Shown piece after piece: positions 34,604 through 43,008 of a stretch of 64,000 nucleotides of DNA (the stretch's first letter is position 1; each line of letters begins with the position of its first letter). The stretch lies in assembly GCF_002902905.1 (NCBI RefSeq), contig NZ_CP026124.1:6386001-6450000 (forward strand). The letters are read 5' to 3'. Under the pieces are notes generated by a model. That model was given only the letters and a program-made list of their open reading frames with translations. It had not been told where the DNA came from and did not search any database. The translations under genes and the position numbers were made by a program. The DNA is from Achromobacter sp. AONIH1. Its GTDB lineage: Bacteria > Pseudomonadota > Gammaproteobacteria > Burkholderiales > Burkholderiaceae_B.

Positions 34604-35489
34604 TGCCGATGAAGGGCAGCGCCGCGCCCGGCACCTGCGTGGTGGGCAACACGCCATCCCATTTCTCGACAGCGTTCAGGCCGACCAGATTGGTGTTGGC
34701 GGCCAGGGCCTCGGCCTTGGCGCGGATCGCCGCCGCCTCGGCCTCGCCGCGCAAACGGATGCCGTCGGCCTCGGCGGTGAACTGCTGGCGCCGCGCATCG
34801 GCCTCGGCCTTGGCCTTGACCACCTGGATCTCGGCATTGATGACGGCGGTTTCCTTTTGCTGGCGCGTGGTCTCGATCTGCACCTGGGCCAGCATGCGCT
34901 GCTCGATCGAATGCTCGTAGGCCTTCGAGAAGCCGACTTCCTCGATCTGCACGCCCACCACCTGCACCGGCGCGCCGTCCATGGCTTCCACCACGGCGGT
35001 GTTCACGTCCAGGCCCAGCTTCTGGCGTTCCTGGATGGCCCGCACGGCGGTGAAGCGGCCGAACACGTTCTTGACGGCGTCGGGCGTCTTGCGCTCCAGC
35101 ACGCGTCCCTGCAGATTGTTGATGGTGCCGTACTCGGAATAGAGTTCCGCCACGCGCTCGGCCGGCACGCGGTACGTGACCGACACGCGCAGCGTCGCGG
35201 GCTGCTGGTCGTAGCTGTAGGCTTCCAGGTTCTCGAACACGAAGGTATGGTCGCGCACCGACACCACCGACACGTTGTCGATGAAAGGGGTCTTGAAATC
35301 CAGGCCGGGCTCGGCCACGCGCACCAGCTTGCCGTTGCGCAGCACCACGCCGCGCTCGCCCTGGTCCACCTGGAACCATGAGCCGAAAGCCAGGAACAGG
35401 ATCAGCACGAACAACAGTCCGGTGCCGATGGCCACTGCCAGGCTGCGCGGCTTGGCCGCCTTGATGATCTGCAGATCCGCAGGCTTCAT
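34596..35489 (-). CDS. SPFH/prohibitin family membrane protein
   Basis: Prohibitin-like protein (297 aa). One N-terminal membrane helix (about 16-36) is followed by an SPFH domain (VDQGERGVVLRNGKLV, PGLDFKTPFIDNV, about 40-215). An alanine- and glutamate-rich coiled coil follows at about 200-265 (AEIQVVKAKAEADARRQQF; AEAAAIRAKAEAL). It is closest in style to bacterial HflC/prohibitin homologues, which form membrane ring scaffolds and often protect or control proteases. Upstream and 1 base away is a 36-residue membrane peptide gene. Its end overlaps the convergent EIIC-EAL gene by 8 bases. Confidence 0.9.
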   Translation of the reverse strand: MKPADLQIIKAAKPRSLAVAIGTGLLFVLILFLAFGSWFQVDQGERGVVLRNGKLVRVAEPGLDFKTPFIDNVSVVSVRDHTFVFENLEAYSYDQQPATLRVSVTYRVPAERVAELYSEYGTINNLQGRVLERKTPDAVKNVFGRFTAVRAIQERQKLGLDVNTAVVEAMDGAPVQVVGVQIEEVGFSKAYEHSIEQRMLAQVQIETTRQQKETAVINAEIQVVKAKAEADARRQQFTAEADGIRLRGEAEAAAIRAKAEALAANTNLVGLNAVEKWDGVLPTTQVPGAALPFIGIK

Positions 35490-35490
35490 T

Positions 35491-35601
35491 TCAATCCCTC
35501 TCTTTCTTGGAACGTTTGCGGTCGGAAAGGACCGCGGCGATGCCCCGCGCGAGCAGGTAGGCGACTACGGCGGCCCCTACCAGGATCAGGAAATACCTCA
35601 T
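35491..35601 (-). CDS. 36-residue single-helix membrane peptide
   Basis: Very short gene (36 aa), with an N-terminal hydrophobic helix (FLILVGAAVVAYLLARGIAAVL) and a basic tail (DRKRSKKERD). GGGAGG lies 7 bases before the ATG. The stop is 1 base before the SPFH gene start, so the two are in one operon. A cytoplasmic basic tail is predicted from the positive charges. The function is unknown, but it may be a partner of the SPFH scaffold. Confidence 0.65.
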   Translation of the reverse strand: MRYFLILVGAAVVAYLLARGIAAVLSDRKRSKKERD

Positions 35602-35779
35602 CGTGCGTCCTCCCGGAAAAAAGCAAGGCATTCTAGCCTGCTCATCCGCCAAAGCTGGCCGGGACGTTGCAAGGACACGGATTGTCGCCATTTTTAAGAG
35701 TAATCCGAGACGAGCTGTGGCATGGTTGGCCGCGCGGCGCTACGCTGAGCGCAGCATGCCACCCCAAAGGACCAACGCC

Positions 35780-36223
35780 ATGTTCCGTTCCTCCTCTTTG
35801 TCCTGTGCCATATTGGCCGCCGCCTTGGTGCTCGCCGCCCCGGCGCATGCCGCGCCGCCCGAAGGCAAGGGCAAGCCCGATCACGCCGGACAGGGTCACG
35901 GCAAGAACAAGGACAACCGCGATTCGGACGGCTCGGTCAGCGTCACGCTGAGCACGGCCGGCATCAGCATCTCCACGGCGCGCGGCTACGCCGTGCAGGC
36001 CGGCGCGACCGGCTACGGCTCGCTGCCGCCCGGCATCCGCAAGAACCTGGCTCGCGGCAAGCCGATGCCTCCCGGCATCGCCAAGAAAATGGTGCCGGGC
36101 GCCATGCTGGCGCGCCTGCCCGTGCACCCTGGCTATGAATGGCGCGTAGCCGGCAGCGACCTGATCCTGGTGGCCATCGCCACCTCGGTGGTCGCCGACG
36201 TGCTGTCCGGCGTGTTCGACTGA
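35780..36223 (+). CDS. CigR-like (anti-virulence regulator family) exported protein
   Basis: Exported protein (147 aa) with a Sec signal cut near AAPAHA (about residue 24). A charged Lys/Gly/His-rich segment (GKGKPDHAGQGHGKNKDN) follows. The C-terminal domain GSLPPGIRKNLARGKPMPPGIAKKMVP and PGYEWRVAGSDLILVAIATSVVADVL matches CigR, a Salmonella anti-virulence protein linked to MgtC control. The last hydrophobic stretch may insert in the membrane. No mgtC gene is in this window, so the partner is unknown. The ATG at 35780 begins the signal peptide. Confidence 0.82.
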   Translation: MFRSSSLSCAILAAALVLAAPAHAAPPEGKGKPDHAGQGHGKNKDNRDSDGSVSVTLSTAGISISTARGYAVQAGATGYGSLPPGIRKNLARGKPMPPGIAKKMVPGAMLARLPVHPGYEWRVAGSDLILVAIATSVVADVLSGVFD

Positions 36224-36229
36224 GCGGCC

Positions 36230-36997
36230 TCAGGCCGACGCCAGGCCGAAGCGCTCGCGCAGCGCTTGCGCCACAGCGCCGTCGTCCAGCTCGGACTCGA
36301 CCGTGCCGGTCTCGTCGACCAGCTTGAGCGTGTTGCCGACCAGGATCGCGCGGCCACGCTCACTGTGCAGCACCACCACGCGCTTCTGCACGAAGATCGC
36401 GTCGGGATGGTTCGAATTCAGATAGTTCGCGGGCGCGAAATCGATCCATTCCTGCGGCGACAGGTCGAAACCGTACTGGTTCTGCCAGCCGCCATCGCGC
36501 CAGGCCTTGAGCACGTAGACCCCGTCCGCCTCGCGGCTCAGCATGAAACGATCCATATCCTGGCGGATGTCGGTGTCCAGCACCGCCAGGCTCATGGGCG
36601 CGCGGATGCCGTAGCTGCCGAAGCCCAGGTCGCACAGCCAGTCCTGGCCGTCCAGCCGCAGCACCAACGCCATGTGGGTGCGGGGACGACGCGCGGGATA
36701 GAACATCGGCCGCGCCGCCACATAGCGATACGGCACGCCCAGCGCCTGCATGGCCATGCAGAACAGGCCGTTGACCTCGTAGCAGTAGCCGCCCCTGCCG
36801 CGCGCCAGGATCTTGTCGGCGATGTCCTCGGGCGCCAGCGACACGCCCAGCCCGGCCTGCACGTCCAGGTTTTCGAACGGCACGGTGTACAACTGGCGCC
36901 GCATCAGTTCGGACACGGTGGCCAGGTCGGCGTGGGCCGGGCCGGCGTAGCCGATACGGTCGAAGTAGCGGGCCAGGGAGAAATTATCTGCGTGCAT
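36230..36997 (-). CDS. arylamine N-acetyltransferase
   Basis: Transfers acetyl from acetyl-CoA to aromatic amines or hydrazines (255 aa). The catalytic triad is visible: Cys in RGGYCYEVNGLF (about residue 70), His in RTHMALVL (about 109) and Asp in CDLGFGSYG (about 124). The N-terminal FSLARYFDRIGYAGP and VPFENLDVQ are typical. The ATG at 36997 gives the family's usual length. It is divergent from a MocR-type regulator, which may control it. Confidence 0.92.
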   Translation of the reverse strand: MHADNFSLARYFDRIGYAGPAHADLATVSELMRRQLYTVPFENLDVQAGLGVSLAPEDIADKILARGRGGYCYEVNGLFCMAMQALGVPYRYVAARPMFYPARRPRTHMALVLRLDGQDWLCDLGFGSYGIRAPMSLAVLDTDIRQDMDRFMLSREADGVYVLKAWRDGGWQNQYGFDLSPQEWIDFAPANYLNSNHPDAIFVQKRVVVLHSERGRAILVGNTLKLVDETGTVESELDDGAVAQALRERFGLASA

Positions 36998-37082
36998 GGC
37001 GGGGGAATTCCTGCAAAGGGTTGCGTGAACGGCATGATGCGCCGTTGCCATGCGCCCGGGCGCGACAGACCACGCTTGGGCT

Positions 37083-37126
37083 ATGCTGCACAGATCCTTC
37101 ATTTCCATATCTGTCATGCAGCACAG
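37083..37126. promoter_or_regulatory. direct repeats ATGC(T/A)GCACAG before and over the mocR start
   Basis: ATGCTGCACAG at 37083 and ATGCAGCACAG at 37116 are 33 bases apart (three helical turns) and differ at one base. An inverted ACAGAT/ATCTGT pair lies between them. The second copy contains the chosen start codon. Direct repeats are common operators of MocR regulators. Confidence 0.45.
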
Positions 37127-38588
37127 TTATGCCGTCCTGGCGGACCATATCAAGGCCGCCATCCGCACCCACGAGTACCGCGTGGGCGACCGCCTGCCCT
37201 CCGTGCGCGAACTGGCCGCCGCGCAAGGCGTCAGCGTCTCCACCGCCACGCGCTGCTACCGGCTGCTGGAACACGAGGGCTATGCGCAGGCGCGCTACAA
37301 GTCCGGCATGTACGTCGCGGACTGGAAGGCGCTGCGACAGGCGCGCGCCGCGCCCGAGACCGCGCCGCCGCCCGCGCCGGCCGGCGTCGAGTACGACATG
37401 CTGGCCTCGCTGCAGCACCGAATGACCCAGCTCTACGCGCTGACGGCCCAGCCGTTGCCGCTGGCCCTGCACCTGGCCAGCGCCGCGCCCGAGTGGTATC
37501 CCTGCGAAACCCTGGCGCGCATCGCGCAGCGCCTGCTGCGCGAGAATCCGCGTCTGCTGGGCGCCTATCCGTCCGGCACCGGCCTGCCCGCGTTCAAGCA
37601 TGAAGTGTTGCGCCATCTGGCAGCCTGCGGCATCGACGCGGATCCGCGAGACCTGCTCGTCACCAACGGCGCCACCGAGGCCATGCAGATCGCGCTGCGG
37701 GCCGTGGCCCGGCCCGGCGATACCGTCATCGTCGAATCGCCCGTGTACTTCGGCCTGCTCCAGACCATCGAACACCTGGGCCTGCGCGCGCTGGAGGTTC
37801 CCTGCGTGCCCGGCCAGGGCATGAGCCTGGAAGCGCTGGAATATGCACTGGAACATCACGGCGGCGTGCGCGCCGTGGTGGCCATGCCGTCGTTCCAGAA
37901 TCCGCTGGGTGCCTGCATGTCCGAGGCGGCCAAGCGCCGCCTGTTGAAAATCGTGCAGCGCCATGACATCGCCTTGATCGAAGACGACGTCTTCGGCGAC
38001 CTGGGCAGCGCGGCGGAACGGCCGCCGGCCGTGAAGGCCTGGGATCGCGACGGCCGGGTCATCTATTGCGGGTCGTGCAGCAAGAGCATGGCGCCGGGCT
38101 TTCGCCTGGGCTGGGTGCTGGGCGGACGCCACCAGCGCCAGCTGGAATCCCTGAAGATCGGCAGCTCGCTGGCCGCGCCGCTGCTGGAACAACAGGTGTT
38201 GGCCGACTACATGAAATCGGGCCGCCTGCCGGCGCACCTGCGCCGGCTGCGGACCCAGCTGGCACAGGCCGCCGCCTCGGCGCGCGCCTGCGCGCAGCGG
38301 CATTTTCCCCAGGGCACGCGGGTGCTGGGTCCCGAAGGCGGCTGGTGGCTGTGGCTGGAACTGCCCGAGCCGGCCGACACCCTGGCGCTGCTGCGCGATG
38401 CGGTGTCACAAGGCATCGCCTACACGCCCGGCGCCCTGTTCTCGGCCGCGGGCAAGCACGGTCATTGCCTGCGCCTGAACGTCGCGCGGCCCTGGTCCAC
38501 CGAGATGGCGGCAGGGCTGGAGCGGCTGGGCCTGGCCGCGCGGCTGGCGGCGACCCGAAACCAGGCCGCCCCCGCGCGTCGCGCCTAG
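37116..38588 (+). CDS. MocR family regulator (GntR helix-turn-helix plus aminotransferase domain)
   Basis: MocR/PdxR-type regulator (490 aa). A GntR winged helix at about 5-70 (IKAAIRTHEYRVGDRLPSVRELAAAQGVSVSTATRCYRLLE) is joined to a class I aminotransferase-like domain (about 110-480). The PLP lysine is in CGSCSKSMAPGFRLGW. DLLVTNGATEAM and VVAMPSFQNPLG are also typical. The start is uncertain: ATG 37116 gives MQHSYAVL, and an in-frame ATG at 37083 adds 11 residues; neither has a good ribosome binding site. It is divergent from the arylamine N-acetyltransferase gene. Confidence 0.88.
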   Translation: MQHSYAVLADHIKAAIRTHEYRVGDRLPSVRELAAAQGVSVSTATRCYRLLEHEGYAQARYKSGMYVADWKALRQARAAPETAPPPAPAGVEYDMLASLQHRMTQLYALTAQPLPLALHLASAAPEWYPCETLARIAQRLLRENPRLLGAYPSGTGLPAFKHEVLRHLAACGIDADPRDLLVTNGATEAMQIALRAVARPGDTVIVESPVYFGLLQTIEHLGLRALEVPCVPGQGMSLEALEYALEHHGGVRAVVAMPSFQNPLGACMSEAAKRRLLKIVQRHDIALIEDDVFGDLGSAAERPPAVKAWDRDGRVIYCGSCSKSMAPGFRLGWVLGGRHQRQLESLKIGSSLAAPLLEQQVLADYMKSGRLPAHLRRLRTQLAQAAASARACAQRHFPQGTRVLGPEGGWWLWLELPEPADTLALLRDAVSQGIAYTPGALFSAAGKHGHCLRLNVARPWSTEMAAGLERLGLAARLAATRNQAAPARRA

Positions 38589-39715
38589 AAGCGATGCCGG
38601 ATACCCATGGCCACGGCGGTGTCCGTCACGTCACGCCGGAACGAGAAATTGTCCGCGTAGGCGACATAGGCGTACAGGTTGGTGCGCTTGGTGAAATCAT
38701 AGGTATAGGCGGCGCTGTACACCTGCGTGTTCGCGTCGTCGCCCGTCAGGGCGCTGCCGTTGGGGCGGGCCATCTGCCATGACACCATCAGCTTGCTCTT
38801 GCCCAGCGGCACGGTCGCGTTGACCGTATACGAATCAGCGCGAAAGCCGTGGGCCAGCTTGAACGTATCGGCGTTGCGGTAGCCCTTGGTGTCGGGCGAC
38901 ACGCCCATCGTCGCGCCTTGCAGCCAGCCGCCGCGGGTCTGTCCGATGGCAGCGCCCAGCTTCACGACCTCGAAATCGTAGGCGCCGCCGATGATGGTTT
39001 CCTGGATGCGCGTGGGAGATTTCCCGCCTTCCGCGGCATTGGTCGGATTGAAGCGATCATAGGTGGCGACCAGCGCGAGCGGGCCGTTGGCGTAGCGCAG
39101 GCCGGTGGTCAGCGCGCGATTGTTGTCGCCGGTGGCGAAGCCCGTCTTCTGGCCCGTGGCCGGCGCGCGGGTGTCGTCGGCGTTGAACGAGTAGCCCACG
39201 CCGAACTGGAAGCCCGACCAATCTGGCGATTGGTACAGCACCAGGTTGTCATAGCGCAGGGTGTTCGTCGCGCTGAACGTGGTGCCCATGTTGGCCAGGT
39301 TGAACGAGCCGCTGAACGGATCGATCGGACCGCTGAAGTACTTGGACGCCAGGTTGGCCTGGCGGCCGAATTCGAGTTGTCCCCAGCTGTCATCCGCCAG
39401 GCCCACGGTGGCCTGGCGCCCGAACAGGCGGCCGCTCTGGCCGGACTTGCCGTTCAGGGGCGTGATGCCGCCTTCCAGGGTGAAGATCGCGCGCAGGCCA
39501 TCGCCCAGGTCCTCGGCGCCACGCAGGCCGAAACGCGAGCCGCTGTTCACGCCCTGCACGGTGCCTATGCGGTTTTGCTTGAAGCCGGGCGCGCGCACGC
39601 GCTCATAGCCCAGGCCCATGTCGAGCAAGCCGTACAGCGTGACGCTCGTGTCGGCGGCCAGCGCGGATCCGGCCAGGCCCGCCCCGATGGCGGCGAAAGC
39701 GATTTTCTTCATCAT
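38585..39715 (-). CDS. Gram-negative porin
   Basis: Outer-membrane trimeric porin of the betaproteobacterial type (376 aa). A Sec signal ends with AGSALAA at about residue 21. The first strand SVTLYGLLDMGLGYE and GSRFGLRGAEDLGDGLRAIFTLEGG are diagnostic. The eyelet loop contains FSGSFNLANMGTTF. The last residue is Phe (GIRHRF), as needed for outer-membrane assembly. Its end overlaps the mocR end by 4 bases (convergent). The substrate range is unknown. Confidence 0.93.
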   Translation of the reverse strand: MMKKIAFAAIGAGLAGSALAADTSVTLYGLLDMGLGYERVRAPGFKQNRIGTVQGVNSGSRFGLRGAEDLGDGLRAIFTLEGGITPLNGKSGQSGRLFGRQATVGLADDSWGQLEFGRQANLASKYFSGPIDPFSGSFNLANMGTTFSATNTLRYDNLVLYQSPDWSGFQFGVGYSFNADDTRAPATGQKTGFATGDNNRALTTGLRYANGPLALVATYDRFNPTNAAEGGKSPTRIQETIIGGAYDFEVVKLGAAIGQTRGGWLQGATMGVSPDTKGYRNADTFKLAHGFRADSYTVNATVPLGKSKLMVSWQMARPNGSALTGDDANTQVYSAAYTYDFTKRTNLYAYVAYADNFSFRRDVTDTAVAMGIRHRF

Positions 39716-39754
39716 GGTGTGTGTATGCCTATGGGAGTCTGGCGGTGAAAACCA

Positions 39755-40132
39755 TCAATGGCCGGTGGGCGGATAGTCGAGTTCGCCCGACTTCATCAGG
39801 CCCTGGGCGCGGGCCTGGCGCATTTCGGCGATGACCTGTTCGCGGGTCTTGCCGGCGGCCTCCCGGGCGACGGGCGGATAGTCCAGTTCGCCGCGCGTGA
39901 TCTGGCCGGCGGCGCGGGCGGCGTCGCGTTCTTCCAGCACCTGCTGGCGCGTCTTGACGGCGTTGTCGGGCACGTCGACGGGATATTGCTGTTCGCCATA
40001 GGTGACCAGTCCGGCGGCCTTGGCTTCCATCAGCTCGGCGCGCACTTGCTCGCGGGTCTTGCCCTCGGCGTGGGCGGCGCCGGCGACGAAGGCCAGGCAT
40101 AGGGTCAGGGCGGAGAGTCTTAGGGTTTGCAT
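39755..40132 (-). CDS. DUF4148-like repeat exported protein
   Basis: Exported protein (125 aa) with a Sec signal ending AGAAHA (about 22). The mature part is three repeats of about 33-38 residues, each GKTREQVRAELMEAKAAG-like followed by a G-E-(L/Q)-x-YP(V/P) segment. DUF4148 proteins are common in the periplasm of Burkholderiales and of unknown function. The repeat helix with an R-x-Q-V start resembles that of the protein at 10603-10977. It is divergent from the efflux operon. Confidence 0.75.
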   Translation of the reverse strand: MQTLRLSALTLCLAFVAGAAHAEGKTREQVRAELMEAKAAGLVTYGEQQYPVDVPDNAVKTRQQVLEERDAARAAGQITRGELDYPPVAREAAGKTREQVIAEMRQARAQGLMKSGELDYPPTGH

Positions 40133-40214
40133 GGAAATCCTTTGCGTTGGTTTGCGTGCCGCCATATTGGCGCGAGGCCGCCGGCCGATAAATCCCGCCA
40201 CGCGCAAGCCAGGA

Positions 40215-40279
40215 TTGCACGCGACGCAACTGCCGCCCGGCGCATGGCGCGAATCCGCCCACACTTGCACGGCGCGCAA
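40215..40279. promoter_or_regulatory. tandem dyads TTGC-N7-GCAA upstream of the efflux operon
   Basis: TTGCACGCGACGCAA at 40215-40229 and TTGCACGGCGCGCAA at 40265-40279 share the same arms, start 50 bases apart and differ mostly in the spacer. They sit inside an 18-base direct repeat (CGCGCAAGCCAGG..TGC at 40201 and 40273, 16 of 18 identical). They look like paired operator sites for a MarR- or LysR-type regulator. Confidence 0.5.
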
Positions 40280-40396
40280 GCCAGGGCTGCGCCGCGACCG
40301 GTTTTTCCGAAACGCGAGCCTGCCTAGACTTGGGGCTGTTTTCTGCAAGTACGCGATACCCATGTCTTCATTCCCTACTCCTGGCGCGAGGCAAGC

Positions 40397-41938
40397 ATGA
40401 CCGCCGCGACCGCTCCCTTCCCGCCCCAAGCGCCTGCGGCCGCCGCTCCCCCGGCCGCCGCATTTGGCGCACGCATCCTGACCGGTCTGGTCGGCGTGCT
40501 GCTGGCCGTGATCCTGGCCGGCCTGAACGAAAACGTCACCAAGATGGCGCTGGCCGACATCCGCGGCGCCCTTGGCATCGGCTATGACCAGGGCACCTGG
40601 TTCGTCGCCGTCTACGCGGCCGCCTCGGTCTGCGCCATGGCGTTCGCTCCGTGGTGCTCGGTGACGTTCTCGCTGCGTCGCTTCACCACCGCGATGCTGG
40701 TCGCCTTCGCCGTCTTCGGCGCGCTCAGCCCGTTCGCGCGCGACTATCCGACCCTGCTCGCATTGCGCACGCTGCAAGGCCTGGCCGGCGGCGCCCTGCC
40801 GCCGATGCTGATGACGGTGGCGCTGCGCTTCCTGCCCGCCAACATCAAGCTCTATGGCCTGGGCGGCTATGCCCTGACCGCCACCTTCGCGCCCAGCCTG
40901 GGCATTCCGCTGGCCGCGTTCTGCACCGAGACGCTGGGCTGGCGCTGGACCTTCTGGCTGGTGATTCCGCCCGCCGCCGTGGCGGCTGTCATGGTCTGGC
41001 GCGGCCTGCCGCAGGACCCGCTCAAGCTGGAGCGCTTCCGTGTGTTCGACTGGCGCGGCCTGCTGCTGGGCGCGCCCGCGCTAGCCATGCTGGTCATCGG
41101 CCTGCTGCAGGGCGAGCGCCTGGACTGGCTCAACTCGCCGCTGATCCGCGTGCTGCTGGGCGGCGGCGGCGCGCTGATGGCCCTGTTCCTGCTGAACGAG
41201 TGGTTCCACCCGCTGCCGTTCTTCAAGATCCAGCTGCTGCGCAACCGCAACCTCAGCCACTCGCTGCTCACGCTGGGCGGCGTGCTGGTGGTGCTGCTGG
41301 GCGTGATCCTGATCCCTTCGAGCTTCCTGGCGCAGCTGCGCGGCTACCGGCCGCTGGAAACCGCGCCGGTGCTGCTGGCCATGGGCCTGCCCCAGCTGAT
41401 CGCGCTGCCACTGGTGGCCGCGCTGAGCAACCTGCGCCGGGTCGACTGCCGCTGGGTGCTGGCCGCCGGCCTGGGCCTGCTGGCGCTGTCATGCGCGCTG
41501 GGCTCGCAGCTGACGCCGGCCTGGTCGCGCGAGCAGTTCTACGCGCTGGAGGCCGTGCAGATCTTCGCCCAGCCCATGGCGGTCATTCCGCTGCTGATGC
41601 TGGCCACCGGCGGCCTGGCGCCGCAGGACGGGCCGTTCGCCTCGGCCTGGTTCAACACCATCAAGGGTTTCGCCGCGGTGGCGGCCACCGGCCTGCTGGA
41701 CGCGCTGACGACCTGGCGCCGCCATCATCACAGCCACATGCTGGCCGACCAGCTCGGCAGCTTTCCGCTGAGCGCGGATGGAGAAAGCGCGGCCACGCTG
41801 GCGCGCCGCGTGCAGGAGCAGGCCACGGCGCTCACGTCCGCCGACCTGTACCTGTGCATGGCCGCCGTGGCCCTGCTGCTTATCCTGCTCATCCCCTTCG
41901 TCGCGACGCGCATCTATCCTCCGCGCGTAGCGGCCTGA
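40397..41938 (+). CDS. DHA2-type MFS efflux pump (EmrB-like)
   Basis: Inner-membrane drug:proton antiporter (513 aa) with about 14 helices. Motifs: NVTKMALADIRGALGIGYDQGTW in the first loop, LRTLQGLAGGALPPMLMTVALRF around helix four and FAPSLGIPLAAFCTETLGWRWTFW. EmrB-type pumps expel hydrophobic drugs and fatty acid-like compounds together with EmrA and an outer-membrane channel. Here it is the first gene of a complete three-gene operon; the adaptor follows after 14 bases. No regulator gene is adjacent. Confidence 0.92.
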   Translation: MTAATAPFPPQAPAAAAPPAAAFGARILTGLVGVLLAVILAGLNENVTKMALADIRGALGIGYDQGTWFVAVYAAASVCAMAFAPWCSVTFSLRRFTTAMLVAFAVFGALSPFARDYPTLLALRTLQGLAGGALPPMLMTVALRFLPANIKLYGLGGYALTATFAPSLGIPLAAFCTETLGWRWTFWLVIPPAAVAAVMVWRGLPQDPLKLERFRVFDWRGLLLGAPALAMLVIGLLQGERLDWLNSPLIRVLLGGGGALMALFLLNEWFHPLPFFKIQLLRNRNLSHSLLTLGGVLVVLLGVILIPSSFLAQLRGYRPLETAPVLLAMGLPQLIALPLVAALSNLRRVDCRWVLAAGLGLLALSCALGSQLTPAWSREQFYALEAVQIFAQPMAVIPLLMLATGGLAPQDGPFASAWFNTIKGFAAVAATGLLDALTTWRRHHHSHMLADQLGSFPLSADGESAATLARRVQEQATALTSADLYLCMAAVALLLILLIPFVATRIYPPRVAA

Positions 41939-41952
41939 TCATCGAGAACATC

Positions 41953-43008
41953 ATGACTTATTCCACAATCCGTCCTCATCTTCCCCGCGCCGCGCTGGCC
42001 GGCGCGCTCGGCCTGCTTGCCTACACCGGCTGGGCCTGGTCGGGCACGTCGCCGACCGAATCCACCGACGACGCCGCCGTCGTCGCCGACCACACCGTGG
42101 TCGCGCCCCAGGTATCCGGCTTCATCCAGGAAGTGCTGGCGGAAGACAACCAGAGCGTCGCCGCCGGCCAGCTGCTGGCCCGCATCGACGACCGCGAATA
42201 CGTGGCCGCCCTGGCCGCGGCCCGCGCCGACCTGGCCGTGGCCTCGGCCCAGCTCGTCAACGCCAACGCCACGCTGGAACGCCATCAGGCGGTGATCAGC
42301 CAGGCGCTGGCGGTCACGCAGGCCGACGCCGCCGACCTGCGCTTCGCCGAGAGCGAAGTCCAGCGCCACCGCAACCTGGCGAGCGAGGGCGCCGGCACGC
42401 GCCAGGCCTATGAGCAGGCCCGCAGCCGCCTGGACATGACCCAGGCGCGCCAGGCCGAGCACCAGGCCATCCTCCAGGCCACGCGCAAGCAGCAGGACGT
42501 GTTGGCCGCGCAGCACGAGGCGGCCCGGGCCGGCGTGCTGCGCGCGCAGGCGCTGGTCGACCGCGCCGAACTCAACCTGTCCCACACCCGCATCCTCTCG
42601 CCGGTCGACGGCGTGGTCGGACGCCGCGTGCTGCGCGTGGGCGCCTACGTCGCCCCCGGCACGCCGATCCTGGCCGTGGTGCCGCTGCAGCAGGCCTACG
42701 TGGTGGCGAACTTCCGCGAAAAGCAACTGACCCACATGCGACCCGGCCAGCCCGCGACCGTCACCGTGGATGCCTATCCCGACCTGCGGCTGCGCGGCAC
42801 CGTGCAGAGCATCGCGCCCGCCACCGGCCTGAGCCTGTCGCCGGTCGCGCCCAGCAACGCCACGGGCAACTTCACCAAGATCGCGCAGCGCCTGCCGGTC
42901 AAGATCGTGCTCGACGCCACGCCGGCCGGCGCGCCGCCGCTGCGCGCGGGCATGTCGGTCGAGGCCGTGGTCGAGACAATGCCCCTGCTCGCGGAGGCCG
43001 CGAAATGA
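41953..43008 (+). CDS. HlyD/EmrA-type periplasmic adaptor of the efflux system
   Basis: Membrane fusion protein (351 aa). It has one N-terminal membrane helix (about 12-28), a biotinyl-lipoyl-like half (VVAPQVSGFIQEVLAEDNQSVAAGQLLARID, about 48-80), a long alpha-helical hairpin (about 85-205), then the second half (ILSPVDGVVGRRVLRVGAYVAPGTP) and a beta-barrel domain (YVVANFREKQLTHMRPGQPA). It links the EmrB-like pump to the outer-membrane channel. Its stop overlaps the next start (ATGA). Confidence 0.93.
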   Translation: MTYSTIRPHLPRAALAGALGLLAYTGWAWSGTSPTESTDDAAVVADHTVVAPQVSGFIQEVLAEDNQSVAAGQLLARIDDREYVAALAAARADLAVASAQLVNANATLERHQAVISQALAVTQADAADLRFAESEVQRHRNLASEGAGTRQAYEQARSRLDMTQARQAEHQAILQATRKQQDVLAAQHEAARAGVLRAQALVDRAELNLSHTRILSPVDGVVGRRVLRVGAYVAPGTPILAVVPLQQAYVVANFREKQLTHMRPGQPATVTVDAYPDLRLRGTVQSIAPATGLSLSPVAPSNATGNFTKIAQRLPVKIVLDATPAGAPPLRAGMSVEAVVETMPLLAEAAK

